NCBI RefSeq assembly: GCF_022539665.2
Contig: NC_081334.1
Location: forward strand, 1,240,001-1,304,000
Source: Daphnia carinata
Taxonomy: Eukaryota > Arthropoda > Branchiopoda > Diplostraca > Daphniidae
Length of the DNA stretch: 64,000 nucleotides
Reading direction: 5' to 3'
The notes beneath the pieces are model-generated. The model saw nothing but the letters and a program-made list of their open reading frames with translations. It was not told where the DNA came from and made no database searches. This document shows positions 12,401 through 26,772 of the stretch, piece by piece; positions within the stretch are counted from its first letter, which is position 1, and every line of letters starts with the position of its first letter. The position numbers and the translations under genes are program-made.

Positions 12401-15400
12401 CAGCCTGTTTCGCGTACACGCTGGACATTCGAGACGATGGATCCCATTGAACCGACGCATCCGAGCGTTGGAAGCTTAGCGTGATTATCCGCAGATTGCG
12501 TTTTACGTCGACGATCATCAGAGGAAGAAGAGATTGTACTCTGAATTATACAAAAATGGCAGTGCGCATGTCCGATAATCTCGTTGTTTCGAATCATGGC
12601 CGTTTCAGTTTGAAAATGGTCCCGTTTTATAGACGTGTAACTATTGTGACAGATGTGGCTGTCCCCTTGAATTTGCAACGAATGAATAATTCTTAAACGG
12701 GGTCGTGACAACTCGATTGCCGCTTGTCACGCGAAATGCATTCTACGCACAGCAGTCGTCCATTTTTGTTTTTCTTTCTCGAATCGACACTCAGTTCCGC
12801 TGGCGTTTGTCGCTGATCGTCTGTGCCGATATGACACTCAACTGCCCGTCTATATAGCGGCATGAAATTCAAACTCTGTTGGTCTGCTAGAAGCTTTTTT
12901 CGGATTAGTCAGCTAACAGACAGAAGGTATGGCACGAACAGACTTTCATTTTTTATCATTTTTGTTTTTGAAATAATGACAGCACGTTTCCACGCAGCTG
13001 CTGAGGTGACGAGACTGTGTTACTAACCGGCCCGACAGCACATACTCATTTCACTTCCAGTTTTTTTTTTTTCTTTTTATATAGCTCAAAATGTTGAATC
13101 ATTCTTTGACGACTTCTTTCATTCACGACAGCTGAGATATGTGTATTTCTTTGGAACGAAATAATCCAGTTGAGATTCCATGTTGAGGAGAGGGGGGGGG
13201 GGGTTAATCCATGATAGACATGCGGGGACAGTTTCAATAATTCAACACGTTTCTTTATTTTTATTGGGCTAGGAAACTTGGGCTATTCTTTACGCTGCAG
13301 CTATGTGTGACATGAAGAGGGAAAAAATATATATACATATATTTTGGAACGCAAGCGATTTGACTGATGGATTAAACATTCACAATGTTTGAGTCAGTAT
13401 GGCTTTTTTGCGCTGAGGGCGGATGAAGAATGGCGAAGTTTCAGCCGACGTTGATTGAGCAGGTGAACATCACTGGCTCCATATTTTGAGGGGGGACCAA
13501 ATGAGAAATGGAGGCAGCGAAAAGGAAAATTAAACGACGACGTTGTTAGGCGAATTTGTTTTTTTTCTTCTAAATAAAACGACAAACTCAAAAAAAAAAG
13601 AGACTTGAAAATTGTTGTTCCCCATCGCAAGCCTTCGATAAGAAAGAAACGTAGATTATCTTTAACGTCTAGAGGAGATGCAGCTGTTCTTATAAATGTG
13701 AACCCCGATTTTATATTGAACACTCTCCTCTGTTATTGTTATGATTATTACTTTGTCTCGATCGTTTCTCCAGCGTTTTGGCTACGAAACTCATCTCTGT
13801 ATTTTTATCCGCACCAACGGACCGCACACGCATTTACTTTGTGCTGCGGTTTATTTTAAAACTGTAATAGCCCCTCTACCTCGTGTGTGTTTGTGTGTGA
13901 GGGACCTGACAAGACGCTGGACAAAGAAAGAAACGATTGGACGGACGATTCCCGACAGATGCTTTCCATTTTCTTTTCCACTGTTCCTATCGCAACGCTT
14001 TTCGACAAACATCAAATTGCGTTGGAGCATCGCATTTCAAGTCTGACCCGGAGACAGTTCAACATCACCACAGCAACTCTCGACACAGAAACTAAGAATA
14101 ACATTGAGTTTGGTATCTCTCTCTCTCTCTCTCTCTGTCTTCTCTTCCTTGCATATTGCAAAGCGCAGTCATCTTAGATAGCCCCTTCTCGCTTTGTTTA
14201 TTTTTCGACGGTTTTCAACGTCAACACAAGTTAAGAGCGATGAGACGATCGGAGCGCACAGACCGACCGAAAAGCCCCCACCAAACCTTAAATTTTAAAA
14301 ATGTTTTTTTTTTACAAGCGACGAGAGAGTTCCAAAACACAGTCGGGGACAACGAAATAAAATGATGAAGGTATAATCTCATTCCACCCATATTCAGCTG
14401 GCCTCATAGTCGAGATTCACAGCCCTGATTGTATGCCGCATATATTCTTATCGTTCATCTTTAAAAGAATAAAATAAAATAAATTAAAATGAATAAGAAA
14501 AAATAATAAAAGGAATGTTTTCTCGAAAGCCTGGCATAGTTTTTCAATGTCTCGCCTCCGTGAATATAATGAATTTCTTGGCAACTGGTGGCCCGGAAAG
14601 AGATTATGGCCCTGTTCAAATCTTTTCTTGTTTATTTTTGTTGTTTTTTGTTTTGTTATTATTGACATGTACGCAAAGCGTACGTGTTACATTAACAATC
14701 ATTTTATTGCTATGTAAAATAACATTGTCTGTTTTTTTTTTTTTTTTTTTTTTTACCTTGATCTCATTAAAGGAGATGAAAGAGTTGTTAATTACATTGA
14801 TGTATAAAAATTTTTCCTCTTTTGTATTCGGTAGAAAAGATCAAACTTCGTTTTTCGTTGCCGAACGAGGTTAGATTTTGATATGAAGTGACGGGTCAAT
14901 AAACTGTGACAATGCGCTGCTACACAAAATGCGGAACTTTAAATAAAGCCTCAGTCATAAAAGTTAGACCGTCTGAAAAAAGTTCTGCCCTACAAAAAAC
15001 AAAAATGCTCGAGATTTGCGAATGACGTATTTACCGAACAAGCTACCCGAAAACCTTGCCCACCACCACAGACATCGGTAATCCCGCACAAACAGCAAAA
15101 ATGGTGATCCCCTTTAAGTTAATTTTTGTTTCCTTAGAAGTCTGCCATCGAAATGCAAATCCATCCCCAATATGTCGCAATAACCGAACAGACATTTATA
15201 GACTTTTCAAGCCTCCTCCTGCATATGCATTTCAACTTTGTATAATTATACGCGACTGTAGACACACATAAGAAGAAAAAAAAAAAATCTATGAATAATT
15301 CATTGTACAGCCTCCCCTTTTTCGGGGTAAAAACTTGGCTGCATAATGTGAAGACGCGTGAGTGAGCTATATCTATATTATGTGTGCCTTGTCGTCATGG

Positions 15401-18400
15401 TACAAATAGAACACACACACACACACCGTCTAAGTTTGTTAAGGGATTCGTATCGGTCTCCTATTACCACAACACACAGAGGCCTCGCAGGGGCATTGAG
15501 GCTCTGCCACCACGAATGTCATTGACAATTAAAAAAATTCTTTTCCGTAAACTCTTTGTAAAGGCGAAACAAACAAGTAAATGCAATATAAGAAAAAAAA
15601 ATAATAATCCAATAACAATGTCTTCATTATTTGTGCGTCTTAATGGGACTGTGTGCCCTCACGGGCCTGTATAGGAACTGTGATCTTACTCGACTTCCGG
15701 CGGATTGAAAATACGTTGTTTTTTTCCGATCCTCTTTAAATAAATTGCATCCCACCTTTCTTTGTTGTTTGTTATTTTACATAATTAAAATCTCCCCCTC
15801 TATCTTAATAGTAAATAAACAGATCAAATGATGGCAGACTTTGCTTTGTTTCCTTCTGAATTCAGGCCAAAATGCTTCTCAATTATATTGTATATTTTGG
15901 TTGTCTTAAACGCTAGCATGGAAATCTTAATCATTCTTACGAAATGCTCAATTATGCGTATGGTTGTTATATCTGACACTATAGCAAACAGTTAAACAAC
16001 CCAATTTGCATGCGAATGTCAATGAAGTTCACGAGGCACACGGTGGGCCGTGATACGTCGACGTTTCTCAACTATCGCTTTTTCAAACCATAAAAAATAC
16101 TTCTTTCACCTTATAATTAAATGTTGATAAAGATCCTTCTTCTTTTTCTACACATACACACACAATAGTTTTATCACCCAGATAGCTACTTGAAAGCATT
16201 TCTTTAATCAAATAGTGAAAGGGAAACAAATAGGCGTCAGGACCTCCTCCCGTTAAAAACATTTCACACACACACAAAAAAGGGGGAAGCTTGACAAACA
16301 AATGATGGTGAAACAGCCGTTTCTTCGCGATTCAAAGAGTCGCTGTTCGTTCCTCTAATTGAATTCTCTGTTGGCTAATGAGCTTTTTTTTTATATACCG
16401 AGGCGGGGCGATGAGGCTGTGGTACTGCGCAGCGCTCCCGCTTTCCAGTTACGTTGATATACATACCTCAAGAGTTTAAGCGAAGCTAACATTGTATCCA
16501 GCGCAACAAGGGCTCACCATAGGGGTGTACACAAAAGCCTTTCGGAATTTCAAGAACAACATCATCAAGACGATTTTGCAACGTGGACGGGCTGCGTGTC
16601 CCGCGGGTCACGCAACTTCATCTCGCTAGTCAATTGACTTTGAGATGAGTCACAACGGGGTAGGTCAATACATCTGTGTTATGTGCATCCTTTCCCTTTT
16701 ACTATGCACAACAATCGATGAGGATGGAACGATACGCTGGGGAGGATAATTGTTTGAATGCGGATTGAAAAAAGAGAGAGAGACAGAGCTACGTCCTTTG
16801 AGGCTAGAGGGGAGTGCATTTCAAATCAACCAGCCATGTCCGAATGTCACGAAGAGAATAGACTTTTGAATGGGTCTCTCTCTTTTTTTAAAGCAGGGTA
16901 AGATAATTTTGTTCATTGGCTTTTAAAGCTGCGAACCCACTCCAGTGCAAGAGTCATCAAGACTTTTTGTCAATAAAAAGGTTCAGCGTTTGAGAAGGGC
17001 TCCTCTCACATTTTTGCAGAACCCATCAGGGCTCTTCTATTCGCTGAGGTCTATCCATTTTGTTTGTTTTTTTTTTGTTTTCTTTTTTTTTTTTTCTAAA
17101 ACGCAAAGACTCGAAGACGTAGTCGACTTGGTCGCGTAAGATGTTTTCGGTGATTTACGAAGACCAGATGTATTTCAAAACTTTGATATTATATCGATCG
17201 GTGCGTATATACCTGATGCACAAGCGGTGTGTTTTCTTAGAGTTACTTCAGTTTCTTAGCTTCACAGCTTAAACTGTTAGTGTTGGTTTCAGCCAGCCAA
17301 CTTCTGTACCTATGGGCTAACGATAGTTTGTGGGAACTTGGGATTGTTAACTTCCCCCACATCGATTCGTGAAATTATTCTCTTGAAAAAATAGGTCTGC
17401 CTGGCGCGAAATTCACCTTTAATCATTTCTTGGGGTGTATTATGAAATTTTCAAAGTCAACAACAAACGCGTTATTTGAAAATGTAAAAAAAAACAATGA
17501 AAATTGAAAAGCCAAAAAAAAAATGATCGTTTCATTAACTCAATAATCGATAAGAAAATAAAAAGAGCGGATCAAAGTGAAGAGAAGGAACAGATTTCCT
17601 CGACTAGTCTACACGTTCCCAATTTGCTGCCTTTCATACAAGGAAGGAACGACCCACTGATATCCTCGTCCGTAAAGTATGCAAATCCTATTTCGCAACG
17701 TACAGCAGATTAAGGTCTCCAAGCTCCCCCTAAAGAAATATCATGGATTTCCAATACCATCGTCTCGCAAATAACATAGTTTACAGAACACAAAAGGTCC
17801 CATTTCTTTTTTCTTCATTGAGACCCGCGTATAGATACGAGATGGCATTTTTTTTTTCACATGAGCCTCTTTTTATTCTCGTCATGTTTTCCAAAATGAG
17901 AATTCCAAAATGGACTATGTAGAGTTGACAATTCCCTGCATCCCTTCGAAATCACGTTTGCTGCGCATGGATTTGTGGCCTTCTTACACCGCAAACTCCA
18001 ACGTTCTTTTCTGAGCCGCTTTTCAATCACATTCAACCTGCTTCCTTTTCTTCGTGTCTTATCGACTAGAATTAATTAAGCAAACGAACAACTATGTGTA
18101 CCCAATAGATGGGAAAAAGATCCCTATAGCTGTGGATTTCGTAATTGCACAAGCGAGAAGCCAAAAGTCGTTTGAACAGCGGTGCAACTCATCGAGGGCT
18201 GTAACGTTCTTGCACTCGTTTTGAACGAAACAGCCAACACTTGACCTCAACCTCTGAAGCATCGGCTCGTTCGCATGAGAGGGGCAACATGTAATCAGTA
18301 ACTTGAGTGAGATCAACGTTACGCTCTAGTTGGCTGTGCGTTTCTTTTCCTCCCGCGGACGTTCTCTATGCACTAACGTTACGCCTTTTGTTTTTATTTT

Positions 18401-21400
18401 GTAACAGCCAGTTGGCCCAGGCTTCTTTATTTTCTCCCCCCCCCCCCCCAACCGACCAAACAATGACTCGCAACGACATTGAGGCACGCGTCTGGCCAGC
18501 AGTGCCAAAAAGGTGGGCATGCTTTCGTTAAGGCATCGCTATTTTTTATGGTTCTTGCCACATTTGTTTTCCTTCCTACGTTTTTTGCTTTAAAAAAATG
18601 TATTGAAATTTTTCCCTTTTCGCAACGGCTGTAACGATCAAAATAGATAGTGTTTCCCCCCTTCCCTTAAGTTAAGATTCGGTTTAATAACAACGCCCAT
18701 AATAAATGGTAATAGAGCCGCAAGCTCGGTCTAAAATGTCCTGCGACGTGGGAACATGCTAAGCAGCTGCGATACAGCGAAAACCTTAGATGATCTAGCT
18801 CTTTCGGTTTAGCGTTTGATCGATTGGCTATCGAAACTGCCATTGTCACAACAAGATGGACGTTGTTTGAAAAGGGCGCTCTCTCACGACATTATCCAGC
18901 GTGAAAGAGAAAAAAAAATGTTGTTTACTGATTCCAAGTGTGAGGTCTGACCTTCAAGTTCTCTTTGGCTGCTATTTCTCGAAGAGAATCGATCGGCTGG
19001 ATCACACAACTTGGATATGTGAACTATTATCCTGCTTTTATTTATGATTTATTTATATTCTTTTATCGCCCGTGCTTTGATTTCTTTTTCTTTAGCAAAA
19101 CCCGTTAGCCCACTTGAAACTTTTTACACCGGCGTAAGAACTAGTGTAAACCTGTGGTGATCTTGTTCGCCCTCTAACGCCAATCGATACCACAGAAATA
19201 GATGAGGACCTTTTTCTTTTCCTTTTTTCTTCCATTCTTCTTTGTGTTTTGTTTTTTTTTGCACTTTGTTTTCTATTGAGGAATTGCGTTGGACTAGAAC
19301 TTTTGGGATTCAAGGACGGCCAGCTTCGATCTAACGGATCATTCTTTTTTATTTCGGGGACAGCTGGCCCGGCATAAAGGTAATTCCCCAGAAGGTGTCG
19401 ACTATACACGTCGCAACACAAAATTTGTTTTTATTGTGCAACATTATGCACAGTTTTCTGTGCACCCCATACACAGCAGCTCGTTTGCTGTGTGTTGTTT
19501 CTACGTGCTGGCCTAACGCGCAAGGTTGAATTCATTAATCATCGGGCGTGAATGTGCGTGAGTTGAATGGGAAACGAGAACACACATGTGAACGACGTTG
19601 AACGTTTTTTTATATTTCTGCATTCGACAATTGTCTAGCGCAAGTGCAAGCAACTTCGTTTGTTCTGTTCAATTTCCGTCTGTTGAAACAGACGAGGAGG
19701 GAGCTTCGCAAAGACAGAAACAATGGGGGAGACATTGGCTTTCAATTATTAAAATAGATTGTGCAAAAGTATAAAGACACCTCCCAAGTGCTCGTTGGCT
19801 CACCTCCTGCTCCCGCGTATGCAAATTTTGGGCGATTTAGAATGATTTGCGTGTATAACGCTGTTTCTTGAATATAAACCATTTGCGTATAAACACACAC
19901 AGCGGTGGCCATAGAGCTCGGCGCTATTTGCATCCGTTCCGGATTAGTTCTCAAACTGCTATTTTTGGGTGTGAGTTGGAGCCCCCGGGACATCCGGTTA
20001 AACGAACATGCTAATGTCAGGAACGGTAATTCGCACGTGACCTGTTGATTTATACGGCGCGGTGAAGAGAGACGCAACAGCGTCGTGTCAAGAAACTGCG
20101 AAGAATTATATCTGTCTATTTTTATATACACAGCACGCGTATAAGTCGTATCGAATTCGATCTTCATCTATCATTTAAACCGGATGTCCGTGTGCCTTTT
20201 TTTTTATGACTCCATTCATTTGGAATACGCTCAATCTCTGTGACTAATGTACATGTCATTTTTTTTTTTACCCCCATCAGAATCACGACAGCTGCTATTC
20301 TGAGTACATTTTTTGATTTCATTTACTTGCGAAAGACAATCCGAATGGAAACAAATACCCGTGACCCAGAAATTCGATTTACATTAAATTCAATCATCCT
20401 TCGTCAAATGCAAAATCAATAGAAACAGTTAACCGTAAGTTAGAGGGGTTGTTGAGTTTACGGCAGATCCTAACCAGAAATATCGTTCTATTTTCACAGC
20501 GAAGCTATAAAGACTTTTTAATTATTTTTAATTTAAAAAGTAAATCAAAATGAATTGTGTTTGAACAAGAGTGCGGATTTGCTGAACGTGAGCGAACGAT
20601 TACACCAATCTCTTTGGCCCAACTTGGTTTAATTTTGTTCAAAATCCGACTTACCCTGAAGTCCTGCCTACGATGTGGGTTACTATGTTGACCGGCCGAT
20701 ACAGTTCGAAGCTCGCAGAGTTCACTTAATTAACGTTTGCCACATTGGCAACAGATGAAATACGTAACTGATGACCCCGCAGATATAAATCACTTGCAAA
20801 CTCAAAGATAGTTGACATACAATCTTTCGTAACGTGTCAAGATTCTCTTCACTCCCAATCACTTTTGATTTGTCCTTTTTAGTTCCTCGCTAAGGTCCAA
20901 TGATTCTGCAAAATATATAACAAAAAAATTGCCTCTTCTTTCCTCTTCCCGTCCGAGCTGCCGATATTCTCGTACCGCTCTGGTCGGCGGATGAACGCAC
21001 ACTATTTGCGGCCGACTCCGTCCGCGCTACCGTATCCCCTTCTTTTTATTTCATTCTCTCGTTCTGTCTGCCAACCAGCTCCTGCGATATATCCAGATGT
21101 GGTACTGCTATAGCCACGCATCCCTCTCAGCTGTTTCCCCTATCTGTAAGCAGCCCCGCCCCAGCCCACTCACGCACACCACACATTGAGACCCCCACGT
21201 TCGTTTTTTCTTTCTCTTTCTAAATTCTTATCTCCTCCTTCACCCTTGTTGCTTTATGGGTGTGTGTGTGGATGTTTGGAATTAGAGTCAGCAGTTTAGA
21301 TATAGAGAATTCACGCTGTTTTTCTTTTTGCTCCATCGTGGTAGATCATTTCCCCCCTGGTCACGGTGTGTGATACATGCCACAGGTCCATTGTTTAAAG

Positions 21401-23621
21401 AAAAGAAAATTCTAAATAGAAAGAATTTTTTTTTTCTAAGAATAGCCTTACATGGTTTGATGTCAGGGTGAATCCCAACAAATTGGATTGTAAATAACAG
21501 CTATTATTGAAGCAATTGAAAAGCAGAGGCTTGGTTCCATCTTTGATCAACCAAATGTGTGATCATCAGGCGGCATTCAGAGAGTTGGCGGACCAATTGA
21601 GATTCTTACCTCGTTCGTACGGTTGTCGCGTGAATGGTGAATCACGCGTTCGGCATGAATCTAATAATTACTCGATGTTTTTTTTTTTTGATTGAAAGCA
21701 AACGTCACAAAGCGGGGTAACGTGACCGTGTAAGACTGCAGAAAAATTTCATTTCTGACGTTGGAGGCGAATTAGTTAACGAGAGATGACGTGGCTTAAG
21801 CAGTTGATTGGGAGTGGGTGTCGTCTCTGTGTTACGAAATATATGAAAATATTCAAAGGAAATGTATCGATTTCTATCTATCTCCAATTTGCTTGTCGAT
21901 GCTGAAATATTTGCGCATGTAGTTTTTGTTCTTTGTTTATTTTCAAACACGTACCATAAAATTATTGCGTACTAGTTATATGTTAGTTTGAGTTGCTTTC
22001 CTGAGGACGGTGGTATAAGCAGTTGTTTTCCTGTAAGTATTTTTCTTTGCAAAAAGGAGAGAAACATTAACATTGATTGTTATCGATCGAAAGAAAAAAA
22101 TGCAAGGCTAAACTCCAACGAAGACATTCAACATATATGCAAAAGAAAGCACTTTCGGCGTTTGTTTGCCTAGTGATTGAATTTTTGGAAAAATTGATCA
22201 TTTGCATATTTTGTTCGCCTTGGAAGTTTCCCTTACCCTACCTACCTCTTAGAATTTCTCAGAAAACCGTTGTCGCTGAATGCCTTTTGCACTTGACACG
22301 TCACAGCTCATTACATGACGAATCCTATGCAAAATTTTGGTTTCCCTCTCCCTACCTACGATTTGCGACCATCTTAGTTCTTTATCTCTTTCTTACCCTG
22401 CCTTATTTTGCAGAGGGCGTTATCAGCCTAATGACTAAATTGGAAGATGTGGGTTGCTTTTTAGTGCAATCGGCAGTGAGTACACACCTGTGAAAGATGT
22501 GGTTAAAGCTCAGGAAACATACACCCAAGCCAGGTACGCTTTAATAGTGAATTGTTAAGTTTGACTGCAGAATTTTGAAAAGTATAGAGGATTACACTCA
22601 GAACATTCAGTTAAACTCAACACTCAATATAGTGGCAATATAGCTGTGCAATTTAGAATTTGGTGTTATTGTTTCACGACATGTGTTATGACGGTGGTAG
22701 CTAGCTTATCGTGAAATCAGTAATTCTCTCCCGTTTTGATTAAGAGGTTAGAATGTCTTTTTAATTTATTTGTTGTTTCACATTAATAATAGATCAGGCA
22801 AAATTGATTTTCATTGGTAGTGTATTATTTTGTGCATCAATTCTGCAAGTGCTAAATGTGTTTGGGAAGCTTTTTGAACGCAAAATGTTCAATCGTATTC
22901 AATTTACTTCATTGCCCAAATAGATCTAACTTTTATTTGTGTTTATTTGTTTGGCAACATTCGCGTATGACAAAGTAATCATTGCATCTCATAAAGAAAT
23001 CAATTTCAGCTAGCCTTTTGTGTGGTGTCATAAACTTTCGTTTCGCAAAAGTCCATTTTCATTTATAAGCAGCCCGCATTTTCGCAGCTTTTATATGGAT
23101 TATTCAAATAAAATAAAGAGGGTGGAAAAAATGGAACATGTTGGATGACGCTGCAAATTTGCATTCACGCGAACGTAGATTAAGTGAAGTAGATAAATAT
23201 TCATTTGGGTTAATGGATAGGTGGATTGACGTGTGTTCAGTGGCGATTGCACATTAAAGTACTTGATTAATATTCATTTGGTTTAATGGAGAGGGTTGCT
23301 GAAAGTTGATACAAAATGAGCTGTTTCGAAGTGAGTAATTTATGCTTTTTTTGGCACGGGATACACAACATCGTTCAGCAGGCAAAAAAAACTCCTAAAC
23401 ATTAATCGTTCCGTTTTAATTATTTGCGTTGCTTGGGCACAAGCTGAACTACGCTTGTTAACAACCAACAATCAGCAAGTCCTACAAATATAATTCAACA
23501 AAACAGGAGAACAGTTTTGAACGAAACCATGTTGCATTTACGTGAATGATGAATCGAGTTCATTGAGAACGAGCTGTACAAAGATTACTATTTTTAACAA
23601 AGCATTTCTTTTTGTTTTTAG

Positions 23622-23943
23622 GATTTAGTTTTACGAGGCTGTCGACATGCATTGTTCAATATGAAGGATGACCAATGGAACTCTTTGGGCAGATCAGTCG
23701 TTAGCGCAATATTTCTGGCTGCTTGTTGTGCAACGGTCCAGCGAACGGAGCTGGAACGGGGTCGCATGACAAAGTGGAAGGCTGTCAACTCCCGGCGAGT
23801 AACGTGCTCCATTCATACATTAAACATGACGTGCGTCGTTACACGAGAATTTTTTTCAGGTGGCTTACTATACTTTTTCTTCGTTTATGCTGTGATTGGC
23901 CTGAACCGCACGTGCGTTAAGACGCCACGTTCGACCGGAATTC
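23622..23943 (+). other. Candidate exon upstream of the Ig-domain gene
   Basis: A pyrimidine-rich acceptor (tttttgtttttag) precedes 23622, and GGAATTC|gtgagt at 23943/23944 looks like a strong donor. From the acceptor the first frame is open throughout the 322 bp, with an internal ATG at 23661 followed by a hydrophobic segment (SVVSAIFLAACCATV). It could be a 5' exon of the gene starting at 25768 or a separate small secreted or membrane protein. I recognise no domain. Confidence 0.22.
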
Positions 23944-24816
23944 GTGAGTAGCTTCTTCCAACACACACTAGAAAAGTTTAAAGATATGTAAATTTTGTGT
24001 AAACAGTCTTATAAAATTTTTTTTTTTTTTTTTTTAAATTTGTGTCTACTATTGATGTAGGGGTTCGGTTGTTTTCTTTATTGGCAATCCTGTCAGGAGC
24101 CTGGGACGTTGCAACCAGTATATTGCATAGAGATTGACGTCAAAGTGTAAGCTTGTAAGTTTGAAGAATTGTTTACAGTTGTTTAAACATTGGTGAACTT
24201 AAGCAAAACAAAATGATGGGATGTAACGCATCAGTGGATGACGGTATCCCAGAAACGCCATGTACTTGGATGACCCTTCCGATAGCTTAAGCAAAGACGG
24301 GGGGCTATCCAGTCTGTTTGAAAATTCAACTACGAAAAGATAGTCCCTATCTTTAAAGAAGAGTGGAAATGAAGAGTGGGGAATGCAATTTAATAAATGC
24401 ATCCTCTCTTGCTGAATAGGATATGCGCCAGACAGTTGCCCTTTTCCTGAAATCGTATTTATTTAATGTTTTTTTTTTTCCTTTCATTGAAACAGGAACG
24501 TGGGTACCATCTAGCGTTCGTGCATTAGTTTAGCCGTCGTGAGTTGCCTCCCGCCACGTCGTTGAGAGCGGGTGCCAGATGGATGACGTCATGGGGAAGT
24601 GGCTCGTCACGAGCTCCCGTCCTTCGGAAAGCTAACAATGGGAGGAGAATCGAGTTTTACGACTCACGGCCGATTGTGAAGGTACGAGCGAGTGGAATAA
24701 AAGGTACGTGAAGGAAATATCAAACATTAAAAGCCCTCGAGCTTTGCGACGTGACGGAAGAACGGGAAATTCCAAGTTTGTTTATTCTTCTGGATTGAAT
24801 TCATTTTGTGCTGCAG

Positions 24817-24922
24817 CTCTACACCGGCTTAGTTTGTTGAATTTTTTTCTTGTTTTCTCAACGGTGTGATTCTACGTTGAATTTAAAAGAAGTTATTGTC
24901 CTGTGACTTCACCGAGAGCAAG
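24817..24922 (+). other. Candidate 5'-UTR exon of the Ig-domain gene
   Basis: The coding exon at 25768 starts immediately after an acceptor (tttcttttcag|ATG), so an untranslated exon must lie upstream if that acceptor is used. The segment 24817-24922 is bounded by ctgcag on the left and AGCAAG|gtatga on the right and has stops in its frames, as expected for a leader exon. Confidence 0.25.
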
Positions 24923-25767
24923 GTATGATTGAGCCACATGGTTTGTGTCCTTAGACGTTACACGTTGTTGCTGCGTGAAAACACGTCTCGTGAGTGTCAG
25001 CCACGTGTTTTAGAGAATTAATGGGATTTAATTAGATTGAAATGTTTTTAGTGCAAATTAGAGACTGCCTTCTGAAAGGAAATCGTTAATTTGATTAAAT
25101 AATCCGTTCTAGATCTTCACACCCTTCACTGTTTGATTGCTCTGCGGGTCTGTAACCGTGCAACAATCACGTTCGATGCATAGTATTGTTTTAGAGTTTA
25201 AATCATTCGTTAGCATGATTTATTTTTGAACGAAACAGATCGTATTGCTAGGAAATTCCCTTGGTTTCATTAGCACACAATGGCAAATAGGCGATATGCC
25301 TTATCGTCGGATGATAACTCGTTACCCGTTTTTGACGCAGGTTTAATCCATTTATTTAACTAGGATTAACATGTTATGTAATTGTCTGCTGCGAGGGGGA
25401 AAACGTTATTGTGTTAATCTTGCTCAAGTTGCACACCAGTAAGTTTGTCAACAGAGAGGAGTACAGTGATAAAATCGTGACACGCACGATGTTGTTGCAA
25501 TGCGGGATTGTTTGGTTTTTGCAGTATACTTTCAATTTTAAACGAACTGCTACAAGGTTCTGACATCTATTGGTCACGCTGTGCACTTACCGAATACAAC
25601 GTGAAATCGTGCACGAATTTCACGGGGAATGAAAAGTAAATTTTAAGAAATTGTTAAGGCTTGAATATCTCTTAAGCAATGGTTCGATTAATAATACTTT
25701 TCTTAATTATCATAGGGTTTTAATTATTGTTTCGTACGTTTTGTTTTGTTATTAGATTTCTTTTCAG

Positions 25768-26772
25768 ATGGAGCGAATTTCGAAACTTACGGTGTTGGCT
25801 GTCGTGCTGGCGTTGAGTTCGTGTTGTCACGCTGAAAGTACGGTGTCCTACAGACCTGTGCGCGTTTACGCTGACGTAGAGGTAGCTCTTCCTTGCTGGG
25901 AATTGGTTAATGCCGGCCATCTGATACTTTGGATCACGCCCGCAGAAGTTGTTATTGGCCCTGATCACGATGCTTCCGAGAAATACGCCATCGATTTTGA
26001 AGGGTCGCTAATTGTCAATGTAACGTTTGAATGTTTCTTTCTGTTATCGAAAATTTTAACACATCTGATTTAAAAAACAAAAAGGATACGGAAAAAAGCG
26101 ATACTGGAGTCTACAAATGCATTTCTAAATCACCGGATGGGGCTTACACCACGACGAAAACAGAACTGGAAGTGATTGACGCTTCGTATCTTCCCGAAGT
26201 GGACGAATGGCAGGTAAAAACAAACAACGAAATCATTAAACTAATTCTTTTTTTTGTAAATGCTACGTATAATTTAATTAAATCAAATCTCTTGTTATCG
26301 TGAATAGAAAAACTTAGCTAGAGGATTGATAGCTGCCGCAGCAACCGCCGCTTTCTTTATTGCAGCTTGCGGATTTTCTTATTTCAGTTGGGACGAACGC
26401 CATGCGGAAGGCAAATCTAACCGTAAGTGACTTAATTTCTTATGTTTTTTTTTCTGGGAAACAATATCTTTAATCAGCCGCGCTGATTCGTGTTATACGC
26501 TGCGCCCTTGCATTTCGATCAATCAACGCCCTTTCATGATTTGGCTAGGTTTTCTAACAGTACAAATGGGAACTCTGCCTTCGTCGCTAAAGACTTTTGT
26601 ATCAAATGAATAATCTTTTTGGTTCCGGTTTTTGTGTGTAGGTTCTCCGATAAGTAGCGCATCTCATCCGTTATCTGCGACGTCGTCAGACACTCCGAAC
26701 GTACACGAATTGAAAGGTTTGGATAATCCAGCTCTAGCGATCGATACGAACGAGGTCGATTCTGGGCTGTGA
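25768..26772 (+). CDS. Small single-pass membrane protein with one Ig-like domain
   Basis: Four coding exons, 25768-26019, 26085-26213, 26308-26422 and 26642-26772, all GT-AG and in phase, give 208 residues. Residues 1-22 form a signal peptide ending in a small-residue/Cys stretch. Residues about 30-120 are Ig-like: Cys43 in LPCW, Trp55, then DTGVYKC with Cys96, the classic spacing of an Ig B-to-F strand disulphide. Residues about 133-151 (LIAAAATAAFFIAACGF) form the membrane helix, followed by a short cytoplasmic tail of about 55 residues rich in Ser/Thr and acidic residues, ending LDNPALAIDTNEVDSGL. It is probably a cell-surface recognition or adhesion protein, but I cannot name an orthologue. 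The ATG lies directly at a splice acceptor, so the leader is on a separate upstream exon. The stop codon overlaps a good donor (CT|gtgagt). Confidence 0.75.

Larger units (their letters stand above)
9505..25767. other. Long interval without a supported coding gene
   Basis: About 16 kb between the divergent receptor and Ig-protein genes. It holds poly-T/poly-A tracts, a C-run at 9912-9924, a G-run near 13192, (CT)n near 14118, a 20-T run near 14731 and a C-run near 18438. Open frames up to 141 codons occur but none shows a domain or coherent exon structure. It may contain promoters and 5' untranslated exons of either flanking gene; two candidates are listed separately. Confidence 0.45.

Noticed and set aside
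12227-12711. Several overlapping open frames on both strands
   Set aside because: Open frames on opposite strands over the same bases with no domain or splice support; most likely a locally stop-poor stretch.
22077-22493. 138-codon open frame (plus) with hydrophobic segments
   Set aside because: It starts at a non-ATG codon, shows no domain, is AT-rich like its surroundings and lacks a coherent splice context.
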